Below are positions 44,497 to 52,118 of a stretch of 64,000 nt of DNA, piece after piece; within the stretch, counting starts at the first letter, position 1; every line of letters begins with the position of its first letter. Origin of the DNA: Bradyrhizobium erythrophlei (lineage in GTDB: Bacteria; Pseudomonadota; Alphaproteobacteria; Rhizobiales; Xanthobacteraceae); NCBI RefSeq assembly GCF_900129425.1, contig NZ_LT670817.1, positions 7,006,001 through 7,070,000 of the forward strand. The letters run 5' to 3'. The translations under genes and the position numbers were made by a program. The notes below the pieces were generated by a model. The model saw only the letters and a program-made list of their open reading frames with translations, was not told the DNA's origin and searched no databases.

Positions 44497-45690
44497 CTAG
44501 ATCAGCGAATGCAAAGCCTTGACCGCGGCCTCGCGGCTCTCGACAGGAATAAATAAATTTACCGAATGCGGTGACAAAACATATTTGTCGGCGACAATCC
44601 CGTGATGTTGCAGAATCTGAATCGCCTTGAATGGCAAGTCTGAAGAAACGCCGCCGAAGCAAGTGAGACTCACCGAACTTAAAGTCTCACGCTGTTTGCG
44701 CAAGTCTTTAGTCCTTTCCAGCGTGCGCAGCAAGGTGTCGAGCGACTCCGAATCGCTCGTCATCATAATGCGCGTTTTTCCGGCGGTGAAAGCCGAGGCG
44801 AGGAGTTGCGGCCAAGATAAACCGTTTTGCTTGAGATGCCGCGCGAATTTCTCAAAACCTTGATTGAGATCCGCCGAATCGATCTCCACATGTTCAATGC
44901 GAGCCATCGAGTTGACGGCCAAAACCTTTCCGCTTTCCATTCCGACAACCTCTTTCATCACTTGCGTGCTGCGTTCAGCGCCGCCCCATCTTTTTAGAAC
45001 CAAAGGCACATTTTGGCTTTGTGCCAGTTCCACGCTGCGAAAATGCAAAACCTTGGCGCCCCAAAAACACATTTCGGATAACGACGCAAAATCCAGCCGA
45101 CGCAAGGGTTTTGAATTCGCCACGATGAGCGGATCGGCCGAGCAAACTCCGTCGACCTCTTTGATAATTTCACAGCACTCGGCTTTTAACACCGCGGCCA
45201 TGGCGACCGCCGTGGTGTCGCTGCCACCCCGGCCCAGCGTGGTGATTTCTTTGGTCACCGGATTCACGCCCTGGAAGCCCGCCAAAACCACGATGCGCCC
45301 GCGATCGAGTTCTTCGCGCACGCGAACGGGCCGCACACTTAAGATTCGTGCGGAGGAATGGGATTCGTCGGTCATTACTCCGGCTTGACTGCCGGTAAAA
45401 CTAATCGCCGGCACGCCGAGATCAGACAGCGCCATGCTCATCAAAGACATGCTGATGCGCTCACCGGTGGTCAACAGCATATCGAGTTCACGGCGATTGG
45501 GATGCGGGCTCACTTGATAGGCCATCTTAACAAGTTCGTCGGTGGTCTTACCCATCGCTGAAACGATCGCCACGACACGATGACCACGGCTATGCAAATC
45601 GGCGAGACTGCTCGCAACCGCGCGGATTTTCGCCGGTGTTTCAAGACAGGCGCCGCCGTATTTTTGCACGATGATGGGATTGTTGCGCAT
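44497..45690 (-). CDS. Aspartate kinase of unusual (delta/Bdellovibrio-like) type
   Basis: The chosen start ATG 45690 gives MRNNPIIVQKYGGACLETPA; a 13-residue extension is not needed. The 397-aa protein has the aspartokinase signatures: VQKYGGACLE (family K-x-G-G-x-S variant), AIVSAMGKTTDELV, LLTTGERISMSLMSMALSDL, and TTLGRGGSDTTAVAMAAVLK, ending in an ACT-like C-terminal half. It lacks asd or other Lys/Thr genes nearby. The DNA is clearly less GC-rich than that around it, and wording such as FWGAKVLHFRSVELAQ resembles Bdellovibrio-type enzymes. Horizontal origin and a second, non-housekeeping copy are likely (inference). Confidence 0.85.
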   Translation of the reverse strand: MRNNPIIVQKYGGACLETPAKIRAVASSLADLHSRGHRVVAIVSAMGKTTDELVKMAYQVSPHPNRRELDMLLTTGERISMSLMSMALSDLGVPAISFTGSQAGVMTDESHSSARILSVRPVRVREELDRGRIVVLAGFQGVNPVTKEITTLGRGGSDTTAVAMAAVLKAECCEIIKEVDGVCSADPLIVANSKPLRRLDFASLSEMCFWGAKVLHFRSVELAQSQNVPLVLKRWGGAERSTQVMKEVVGMESGKVLAVNSMARIEHVEIDSADLNQGFEKFARHLKQNGLSWPQLLASAFTAGKTRIMMTSDSESLDTLLRTLERTKDLRKQRETLSSVSLTCFGGVSSDLPFKAIQILQHHGIVADKYVLSPHSVNLFIPVESREAAVKALHSLI

Positions 45691-45985
45691 TCTACCTACA
45701 GAAATACCTTGAGAGAGGCGCCGCGACATGTCGGCGATAATCGCCCCAAAAGGCGCAGGCGTGAAGCTTTTTTAATACCCCCGCCATCGCGAATGGTATT
45801 CCCCGAGAACAAAGTACGGCGGCCGGATAGGACGGCCCACACATTTAGTCTACCATAGGGCGCAGCCCGTATTGGAAAACGCTCGCACTTGCGTAGCGCA
45901 GCGCGCCCGCAAGGAAGCGCAGCGAGCGAACCACCTGTCGTTGGGGTGGATTTACGTGACTGAGTTGCGGGATTAGAAAAGACTC
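45691..45985. other. Intergenic region between aspartokinase and SGNH hydrolase
   Basis: A divergent gap of about 295 bp. It contains short related purine/GC repeats (GCGTAGCGCAGCGCGC and GAAGCGCAGCGAGCGAACC near 45890-45930). No gene or clear promoter was identified. Confidence 0.35.
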
Positions 45986-46657
45986 ATGAAAGCCACTCGA
46001 TGGGCGATATTTTTATTGGTGTTGGCCGCCAGCAACATTACGACGGGCTACGTCATTAAGAAGAACGTCGATCACCAACGCGATATGCTCGAAGCCCTCG
46101 AAAAAATGAGCCGCACTAAAGGTACTTTCATTGTAATTATCGGCGATAGCCTGACGCAAAATGCGCGCTTGCCAGCATCAGTTTGCGGAATACCTTTAAT
46201 CAATGCAGGGATCGGCGGGAGTCGTGCATCAACCTTCATTCCGTTTGCAGAAGAGATGACAGCTCGACGATTATCACCGGCTCTTATTGTCATTACGCTC
46301 GGCATAAACGATGCCGTGCTCGCATACCGAACCGACTTCAGGGCAACTTATGGATTGCTGATCGACAGCCTTCCTAAATCTCCAATCGCTCTCGCCACGC
46401 TCGCGCCCGTTGATACCAATTTTCCCGTCGCTAAGATGCTAAATCCATCCACCATAAAATCTATCGATGCGGCGATAATCGAAATTGCGGCATCAAGAGG
46501 GGCGCCCATCATTGACCTCGGCGCGATAGTCGGAATTGAGTCTCGGGATGGCATTCACCCGACCGAAAGTTCATACCATCATTGGATCACGGTCATCGTT
46601 GCCGGTATTGAAAGCGCACTGAAATGCGACGGCGCGTTAAGCCGCGAGCCGCACTAA
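45986..46657 (+). CDS. SGNH/GDSL-family hydrolase, membrane-anchored or secreted
   Basis: A 223-aa protein with an N-terminal hydrophobic segment (WAIFLLVLAASNITTGYVI). SGNH blocks are present: block I FIVIIGDSLTQNARL (catalytic Ser), block II Gly in INAGIGGSRAS, block III VITLGINDAVL (Asn), and block V SRDGIHPTESSYHHW (D-x-x-H). The fold suggests esterase or O-acetyl-esterase activity, perhaps on a glycan. Codon use looks less GC-rich than the surrounding core, like the adjacent aspartokinase, with which it is divergent. Confidence 0.8.
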   Translation: MKATRWAIFLLVLAASNITTGYVIKKNVDHQRDMLEALEKMSRTKGTFIVIIGDSLTQNARLPASVCGIPLINAGIGGSRASTFIPFAEEMTARRLSPALIVITLGINDAVLAYRTDFRATYGLLIDSLPKSPIALATLAPVDTNFPVAKMLNPSTIKSIDAAIIEIAASRGAPIIDLGAIVGIESRDGIHPTESSYHHWITVIVAGIESALKCDGALSREPH

Positions 46658-46727
46658 AGGAATCTGAAGGGAAGATTGACGGATGGGCCGACCACGCGAA
46701 CGGGTTCGGGCGAAAGATACCTTGCAT

Positions 46728-47015
46728 TCAAAGTCCGGTCAATTTTGTACGAATCGCATATCGTACCAACTCAGCCGTCGATGAAATACCGAGCTTACGC
46801 ATTGCCGATGCGCGATGAGTTTCGACCGTCTTCACGCTAAGATTCAGGACCGCGCCTACGGACTTGTTGGTGTGCCCTTCCGCGATCAGTTGAACAACGC
46901 TCTGTTCTCGCGAAGATAGCACGACATCCGACTTGTCCTTCCTATGCAACAGGTAGTTGCAGAGCAATTTCTCCAATAAAACGCTAGTGAAATAAGGTCG
47001 GTACCGTGATACATT
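46728..47015 (-). pseudogene. 3' fragment of a NarL-family response regulator
   Basis: The open frame begins after an in-frame TAG at 47016-47018. It encodes YRPYFTSVLLEKLL, the linker typical of NarL-type regulators, then a complete LuxR HTH: LSSREQSVVQLIAEGHTNKS and VGAVLNLSVKTVETHRASAM. The whole receiver domain is missing and only a TTG (46976) could start it. It is therefore best called a truncated gene, although a stand-alone HTH protein cannot be excluded. Confidence 0.65.
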
Positions 47016-47098
47016 CTAAACGTGCACGGTGGCATACCTAAAACAGGAGGCGACGATGCCGAATTCGAAAGCGCAATTTGCATTTGCCCTGCTTGTCC
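46998..47098 (+). repeat. DUF3551 leader region, copy 1 (copy 2 at 47536-47640)
   Basis: The promoter/leader and first codons of the DUF3551 gene share blocks with 47536-47640: GCATTCTAAACG-type start, GAGGCGACG before the start codon, and TTGCATTTGCCCTGCTTG inside it. Copy 2 reads GTGCAGAATCCGAAG and hits a stop after 18 codons, so it is a decayed duplicate. Confidence 0.65.
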
Positions 47099-47304
47099 CG
47101 GCGCTCATGCGCAAATTGATTCTCGCAGCGACTTCAATCGCATTGACGGCGGGCATGATCGCCCTAGCTACACCAGCAGAGGCCCGCGGAATGCAGTGGT
47201 GCTCCAGAGTGCAAGGACACACCAGTTGTATGTACCATACCCATGAACAATGTCGCGCGTCCCTCAGCGGAAGAGGCGGCACTTGCGTCCGCAGGCATGG
47301 TTAG
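47056..47304 (+). CDS. DUF3551 small secreted protein
   Basis: Start ATG 47056 has AGGAGG 5 nt upstream and gives 82 aa; ATG 47107 would give the more usual short signal (RKLILAATSIALTAGMIALA) but has no ribosome site. The mature part has the DUF3551 pattern: MQWCSRVQGHTSCMYHTHEQ, CRASLSGRGGTC, with four cysteines. These proteins are common, small and periplasmic in Bradyrhizobium; no function is established. Confidence 0.75.
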   Translation: MPNSKAQFAFALLVPALMRKLILAATSIALTAGMIALATPAEARGMQWCSRVQGHTSCMYHTHEQCRASLSGRGGTCVRRHG

Positions 47305-47881
47305 AGCGCTGTCTGTTGCGATCAGGGCTCGATACGACATGGCGAGCGACGCAATTCTTTTGTTCGCCGTGAAAATCGGGCCCACGATCTTGCATCGATC
47401 GAAATCTCCAAAGATCGAAACAAGAGAACGGCTTTCTTCAGATGTCTTAGGCTGCGGTATTTCAATCCAAAGCCGGAGCAACCTTTCGGATCCGCGGCAA
47501 GGGTGATTCTCCATCTTCAACCAGATGATCACCTGACATTGCGGTGCATTCTAAACGCGCATTGTGCCGAAACTTAAAAGACGAGGCGACGGTGCAGAAT
47601 CCGAAGGTGCGAGTTGCATTTGCCCTGCTTGAATTGAATCCGCAATAATTACGGACCGGGGTCGAAACGATGCGCTTTTGGCCCCCAAGGCTCCCAAAAA
47701 TTCCCGGCAGCGGCCGGCATTGGCGCCAAAACCCTGCCGCGGGGAACGGAATTTTTGGATGGGGAGACGGGAGCCTGAATTGGCCTGAGATACCGCAAGG
47801 GTCACCGGTCGAACGATACCGGCGAAAATCCCCACAGAAACGGCGCATCGGCGCCGGGATTTGCGGTTTCGTAGGACTGGA
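47305..47881. other. Non-coding stretch with a decayed DUF3551 leader copy
   Basis: 577 bp with no convincing gene. It includes the second, degenerate DUF3551 leader (47536-47640). The rest (47640-47880) has open frames on both strands without family character. It lies on the 3' side of tRNA-Val. Confidence 0.45.
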
Positions 47882-47956
47882 TGGTGGGCGCGACAGGGAT
47901 CGAACCTGTGACCCCCTCGATGTCAACGAGGTGCTCTCCCGCTGAGCTACGCGCCC
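47882..47956 (-). tRNA. tRNA-Val (anticodon GAC)
   Basis: The minus strand begins GGGCGCGTAGCTCAGCGGGA and ends GGTTCGATCCCTGTCGCGCC-CACCA. The acceptor stem (GGGCGCG/CGCGCCC), D-arm, anticodon arm CCTCGTTGACATCGAGG (anticodon GAC) and T-arm (ACAGG-TTCGATC-CCTGT) all pair. CCA is encoded. Its 3' end faces the accessory region to the left. Confidence 0.97.
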
Positions 47957-48052
47957 TAAACTAGGGGTATCGGGTTCGGTCCGTATATCGGCTCCAAAGC
48001 GGGCAGGCAAGGATGCTTGGGCCGGGAGCCTCGGAGGACCAGGGCGGTCGAA

Positions 48053-48412
48053 TCAGGCCGCCAGCATCTTGTTCACTTCGCTGACCAATTCGCGCAGATG
48101 CACCGGCTTCGACAGCACCTTGGCGTTCTTCGGCGCTTCGGAATCCGAGTTCAGGGCCACCGCGGCAAAGCCAGTGATGAACATGATCTTGATGTCGGGG
48201 TCGAGTTCCGAGGCGCGGCGCGCCAGTTCGATGCCGTCCATCTCGGGCATCACGATGTCCGTGAGCAGCATTTCGAACGGCTCCTCGCGCAACCGCTGGT
48301 AGGCGGAGAGGCCGTTGTCATGGGACGAGACCTGAAAACCGGCGTTTTCCAGCGCCTTGACCAGGAAGCGGCGCATATCGTTGTCGTCTTCGGCGAGGAG
48401 GATTTTGTGCAT
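48053..48412 (-). CDS. cpdR: Single-domain response regulator CpdR
   Basis: The 119-aa protein is a lone receiver: acidic residues in ILLAEDDNDMRRF, phosphoacceptor Asp52 in LLTDIVMPEMDG, Thr in MFITGF, and Lys in VLSKPVHLRELV. The sequence (KALENAGFQVSSHDNGLSAY) closely follows alphaproteobacterial CpdR, which when unphosphorylated delivers CtrA and other substrates to ClpXP at the cell pole. The usual kinase/phosphotransfer partners (CckA, ChpT) are not in the window. Downstream of it is the tRNA-Val gene. Confidence 0.9.
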   Translation of the reverse strand: MHKILLAEDDNDMRRFLVKALENAGFQVSSHDNGLSAYQRLREEPFEMLLTDIVMPEMDGIELARRASELDPDIKIMFITGFAAVALNSDSEAPKNAKVLSKPVHLRELVSEVNKMLAA

Positions 48413-48709
48413 GGGGTTGGTCGTCGAATCCGAATGAGAGGATCAGTCCGCACACTAAGCCCGACAGAGGGTAAATTTCGGGTGAAAGGGCGCGGAGCGC
48501 GGTCGGCGGCCCGCAGGTTATCTCTGTACCGGAAAGTGCGTCAAATCAATGAAGCCGGGCGTTTTTGCGTGCTTAAGAAGCGTTCCAGGCGCTTTAAGAG
48601 TTTTTTCACTTGGCAGAAGGGCTGTGATTATCGACAATGCGCTCTCATATAATTCCGTCTTTTTGGCAGAATTGATGTGTCCAGCACAGCGCAGGGACGG
48701 TGCCCGACC

Positions 48710-49597
48710 ATGACCCTGTTTGATGGCGAACTGTCGCCCCCGTTCGAGATTGTGGAGCCGGCCGTGTGGCAGGCGCCGATCATCTTCAATTCTCCGCATT
48801 CCGGCTCGGTCTATCCGCACGAATTTCTCAATGCGTCGCGGATCGATTTGACCTCGCTGCGCCGCTCCGAGGATTCGTTCATGGACGAATTGATCGCGGA
48901 CTTGAGCGATCGCGGATTTCCGACTGTCAGGGTCAACTTCCCCCGCTCCTATGTCGACGTCAACCGGGAGCCCTACGAACTCGATCCGCGGATGTTCTCG
49001 GGGAGACTGCCGAGTTTCGCCAATACCCGATCGATGCGGGTGGCCGGCGGCCTCGGCACCATCCCGCGCGTGGTCGGCGACGGCCAGGAGATCTATCGCG
49101 AGCGCCTTTCCGTCGACAACGCCCTGGCCAGGATCGAGGCGCTCTACAAGCCCTATCACCGCGCGCTGCGGCGGCTGATCAACAAGGCGCACCAGGCGTT
49201 CGGAACCGTGGTCGTGGTGGATTGCCATTCGATGCCCTCGATCGGCGTGTCGCGGGACGAACCGCGGCGCCCCGATGTGGTGATCGGCGACCGCTACGGC
49301 ACCAGCTGCGCCGCCCTGCTGCCCGACATGGTCGAGGAAACCATGATCCGGCTTGGTTATTCGGTCGGCCGCAACAAGCCATATGCCGGCGGTTTCATCA
49401 CCGAGCATTACGGCAATCCGGCATCCGGACTGCATACGATCCAGCTTGAACTCAACCGCGCGATCTACATGGATGAGCGCCGGCGCGAACGCGGACCGAG
49501 GTTTGCGCAGGTGGCGGCCGATTTCGCAAGCCTGGCCGACGCGCTGGCCGCCGTTCCGTTCGGCGACCTCGGACCATTCCAGGCCGCGGCGGAATAG
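48710..49597 (+). CDS. N-formylglutamate amidohydrolase family protein
   Basis: Start ATG 48710 (M-T-L-F-D-G) is preceded by AGGGACGG; GTG 48677 is a less likely start. The 295-aa protein has the FGase motifs: IIFNSPHSGSVYP, LRRSEDSFMDELIADL, RVNFPRSYVDVNREPYELD, VVVVDCHSMPSIG, and GGFITEHYGNP. It would hydrolyse N-formyl-L-glutamate or related N-acyl amino acids, as in histidine breakdown, but no hut genes are adjacent. Confidence 0.85.
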   Translation: MTLFDGELSPPFEIVEPAVWQAPIIFNSPHSGSVYPHEFLNASRIDLTSLRRSEDSFMDELIADLSDRGFPTVRVNFPRSYVDVNREPYELDPRMFSGRLPSFANTRSMRVAGGLGTIPRVVGDGQEIYRERLSVDNALARIEALYKPYHRALRRLINKAHQAFGTVVVVDCHSMPSIGVSRDEPRRPDVVIGDRYGTSCAALLPDMVEETMIRLGYSVGRNKPYAGGFITEHYGNPASGLHTIQLELNRAIYMDERRRERGPRFAQVAADFASLADALAAVPFGDLGPFQAAAE

Positions 49598-49674
49598 AAT
49601 CGGTGGCTGGCGCGCGCGTTGAGCGCCTCGGCGGGACTGCACTCGAAAAGCGCATCCCCGAATCATCGCGCCAG

Positions 49675-49706
49675 AAAAAAGGGCCGCTTGAGTAAACAAG
49701 CGGCCC
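49675..49706 (-). terminator. Intrinsic terminator of the candidate sRNA
   Basis: Perfect 10-bp stem GGGCCGCTTG/CAAGCGGCCC with a 6-nt loop, followed on the minus strand by six T residues (49675-49680). Confidence 0.85.
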
Positions 49707-49762
49707 AAGTCTAGGGAGGAAACGCCCAAGGAGGGCAGCGATAGCGCGAGGCGCTACCGCAC
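49675..49762 (-). ncRNA. Candidate trans-acting sRNA with two anti-Shine-Dalgarno segments
   Basis: The predicted RNA of about 88 nt has three parts. First is a strong 5' hairpin, GCGGTAGCGC-CTC-GCGCTATCGC. Next is a small hairpin, GCCC-TCCTT-GGGC, with UCCUU in its loop, followed by an unpaired GTTTCCTCCCTAGAC with CCUCCC. Last is a terminator hairpin with T-tract. Exposed CCUCC segments are the hallmark of alphaproteobacterial anti-SD sRNAs (the cuckoo-RNA type), which block translation of mRNAs. A promoter with 17-bp spacing lies at the right distance. I did not match it to a named sRNA. Confidence 0.75.
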
Positions 49763-49768
49763 CGCAAC

Positions 49769-49797
49769 AATATGCGACCGCGCTGCACAAAGTGCAA
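49769..49797 (-). promoter_or_regulatory. Sigma-70-type promoter of the sRNA
   Basis: On the minus strand, TTGCAC (49797-49792), a 17-bp spacer, then CATATT (49774-49769). It predicts transcription start near 49762. Confidence 0.6.
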
Positions 49798-50123
49798 GGG
49801 CTTTTGAGCCGTTTCCCATGCAAAATTCACGGGGCTTGGTTGCGGCGGCGGGAGCTTCAAGCTCGATCGTTTTTCTCAAAAATTCAGCTACTTGAAGGAA
49901 TCGTCAGGATTTGGCCCGATAATTCCGCTGAGCAGGCGGCCCTTCGCTCTCGATTTCGTGATCGGCGCTGTCATTGGAAAATTCATCTCTGCGCAGGCTG
50001 ATTCGAAAGTCTAAGACGATCATCTCGATGCTGGATAAAGCCTGCGCGGACCGTGCGCTGCATGCGGGATTGAGCTAGGCAGGAGCAGACACATTCCCTG
50101 CCCGCTCCCTTTAAGGAATCGCC

Positions 50124-50906
50124 GTGACGGTTATCGATTTTACAGCCTTCATCGGCCACCTCGCGACTTCCTCGGGGGAAACCATCCTGCCGTTCTTCCG
50201 AACCTCGCTTTCCATCGACAACAAGAGCAACAGCCACGATTTCGATCCGGTGACCGAGGCCGACCGCGCCGCGGAAGCGGTGATGCGGCGGCTGATCAAG
50301 TCCAATTTCCCCCAGCACGGCATTGTCGGCGAGGAGTTCGGCAGCGAGCGCGAAGACGCGGAGTATGTCTGGGTGCTGGATCCGATCGACGGCACCAAGT
50401 CCTTCATCGCGGGCTTTCCGATCTGGGGCACGCTGATCGCGCTGTTGCACAAGGGCACGCCGGTGTTCGGGATGATGCACCAGCCTTTCATCGGCGAACG
50501 GTTCAGCGGCGACAGCGGCTCGGCGCATTACCATGGGCCGTCGGGGATGCGGAAACTGGCGGTGCGGCGCTGCGCCTCGCTGAAAGAGGCGACCTCGTAC
50601 ACCACCAGTCCCTTGTTGATGAATGCCGCCGACCGCTCCGCCTTCGGCCGCATCGAGCAAGCGGTGCGGCTGACCCGCTACGGCGGCGATTGCTATTCCT
50701 ACTGCATGCTCGCGGCCGGCCACCTCGATCTCGTGGTTGAGACTGAATTGAAGCCCTACGATATCGCGGCGCTGATTCCGATCATCACCGGCGCCGGCGG
50801 CATCGTCACCACCTGGGAGGGCAAGCCCGCGCAGGGCGGCGGCCGCATCATCGCGGCGGGCGATCCGCGCGTGCATGAGGCCGCGATCAAGCTGCTTAAC
50901 AGCTAA
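50124..50906 (+). CDS. hisN: Histidinol-phosphatase (IMPase-type HisN)
   Basis: The 260-aa protein has inositol-monophosphatase-fold metal motifs: NSHDFDPVTEADRAAE, GIVGEEFGSE, WVLDPIDGTKSFIAGFPIWG, and the distal RYGGDCYSYCMLAAGHLDLV with ELKPYDIAALIPIITGAGG. GTKSFIAGFPIWG and GGDCYSYCMLA are typical of the HisN subgroup that makes histidinol in actinobacteria and alphaproteobacteria. No other his genes adjoin, which is normal in this lineage. Other IMPase-type activities are possible. Confidence 0.85.
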   Translation: MTVIDFTAFIGHLATSSGETILPFFRTSLSIDNKSNSHDFDPVTEADRAAEAVMRRLIKSNFPQHGIVGEEFGSEREDAEYVWVLDPIDGTKSFIAGFPIWGTLIALLHKGTPVFGMMHQPFIGERFSGDSGSAHYHGPSGMRKLAVRRCASLKEATSYTTSPLLMNAADRSAFGRIEQAVRLTRYGGDCYSYCMLAAGHLDLVVETELKPYDIAALIPIITGAGGIVTTWEGKPAQGGGRIIAAGDPRVHEAAIKLLNS

Positions 50907-50916
50907 TCGGCTTTTT

Positions 50917-51006
50917 CGTCGTGGCGGGCGTCGTCCCGGCCATCCACGTCTTTCTTGCTGCTATGCTGTCAAGACGTGGATGCCCGGGACAGGCCCGGGC
51001 ATGACG
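50917..51006. repeat. Dispersed palindromic repeat, type A, copy 1
   Basis: A long imperfect palindrome: GTCGTCCCGGCCATCCACGT on the left arm and ACGTGGATGCCCGGGACAGG on the right, ending GGGCATGACGA. It closely resembles 52009-52098. It lies between hisN and the TctC-type gene. Confidence 0.8.
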
Positions 51007-51022
51007 AATTTTCGAGGCCTTC

Positions 51023-51991
51023 ATGAAAGTTCTGGGTGCCTTCCTGACCGGGCTGTCAGTGCTGCTGCTCCCGGCGTCGGCCGTGGCCGGGGATTTTCCC
51101 GACAAGCCGATCCGGCTGATCGTGCCGTTTCCGGCCGGAGGTCCCAACGACATCATCGCACGCGTGATCGGGCAGCGCATGTCAGAGCTGATCAAACAGC
51201 CGGTGGTGATCGAAAACCGCGGCGGACAGGCGGGCGTATTGGGCACCGACGCGGTGGCGAAAGCCAAACCGGATGGCTACACCATTGCGATCTCAAGCGC
51301 GGGCGCGCTCACGATCAGCCCCAACATGGAAAGGATCGCCTACGACACCCTGAAGGACTTGCAGCCGATCACGCTGGTGGCCGAGGTGCCGGAGATGCTG
51401 GTGGTCGCCACCAGCGTTCCGGCCCACGACATGAACGAATTGATCGCGCTGGCCAAAGCGCAGCCCGGAAAACTCAATTTTGCATCAACCGGCCCCGGCA
51501 GCATGCCGCATCTGGCGGGCGAACTATTAAAGCTCACGGCCAGGATCGACATCGTGCACGTGCCCTATCGAGGTGCTGCGCCCGCCGTCAACGATCTGCT
51601 CGCCCAACAGGTGCAGATGGTATTCCTCGATCTGCCGGTGCTGCTGCCGCAGATCAGGGCCGGCGCGTTGCGCGCGATCGCGATCGGCGCACCACAGCGC
51701 GCTCCGACCGCGATGGAGGTGCCGACCACCGCCGAGGTCGGCATGCCCGAGCTATTGGCCGAGAACTGGTACGGCATGGTGGCTCCGGCGGGAACGCCGC
51801 CGGCCATCGTTGCCAACCTGAACCGGATCGCGACCGAGGCGATGCGCGATCCCGCCGTGAAGGAGAAACTCGCCAGCCAGGGCGCCGAACTGGTCGGCGA
51901 CACGCCGGAGCATTTCCGCAGCTTTATCGAGGCTGAAATTGCGAAATGGGCGAAGGTCATAAAAGACGCCGGGATACCGACGGAGAAGTGA
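51023..51991 (+). CDS. Tripartite tricarboxylate transporter TctC-family (Bug) binding protein
   Basis: A 322-aa protein with a signal peptide (GAFLTGLSVLLLPASAVAGD). Bug-family motifs: FPDKPIRLIVPFPAGGPNDI, IENRGGQAGVLGTDAVAKAK, GSMPHLAGELLKLTARIDIV, HVPYRGAAPAVNDLLAQQVQ, and APAGTPPAIVANLNRI. No TctA/TctB genes follow, so it is an orphan, as often seen. The ligand is probably a carboxylate. Palindromic repeats flank it on both sides. Confidence 0.9.
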   Translation: MKVLGAFLTGLSVLLLPASAVAGDFPDKPIRLIVPFPAGGPNDIIARVIGQRMSELIKQPVVIENRGGQAGVLGTDAVAKAKPDGYTIAISSAGALTISPNMERIAYDTLKDLQPITLVAEVPEMLVVATSVPAHDMNELIALAKAQPGKLNFASTGPGSMPHLAGELLKLTARIDIVHVPYRGAAPAVNDLLAQQVQMVFLDLPVLLPQIRAGALRAIAIGAPQRAPTAMEVPTTAEVGMPELLAENWYGMVAPAGTPPAIVANLNRIATEAMRDPAVKEKLASQGAELVGDTPEHFRSFIEAEIAKWAKVIKDAGIPTEK

Positions 51992-52008
51992 GCGTCACCG
52001 CTTCTCAT

Positions 52009-52098
52009 TCCGTCATGGCCGGGCTCGTCCCGGCCATCCACGTCTTTTCTCGCGGATGTAGCGTCAAGGCGTGGATGCCCGGCACAAGGCCGGGCAAG
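52009..52098. repeat. Dispersed palindromic repeat, type A, copy 2
   Basis: Matches 50917-51006: GGGCTCGTCCCGGCCATCCA and then GCGTGGATGCCCGGCACAAG. It lies between the convergent TctC-type and LysR genes. Confidence 0.8.
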
Positions 52099-52118
52099 CC
52101 GCGCTTCATTATAAAGGT

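Larger units (their letters stand above)
49598..50123. other. Intergenic region holding a candidate sRNA
   Basis: 526 bp between two plus-strand genes. The left half contains a minus-strand sRNA with promoter and terminator (49675-49797). The right half (49800-50120) shows no gene. Confidence 0.6.

Noticed and set aside
47462..48010. Minus-strand 182-codon frame crossing tRNA-Val
   Set aside because: It reads through the tRNA gene, so it cannot be a protein gene as drawn.
48518..50876. Minus-strand frames opposite the amidohydrolase and HisN genes
   Set aside because: Shadows of two well-supported genes; no motifs.
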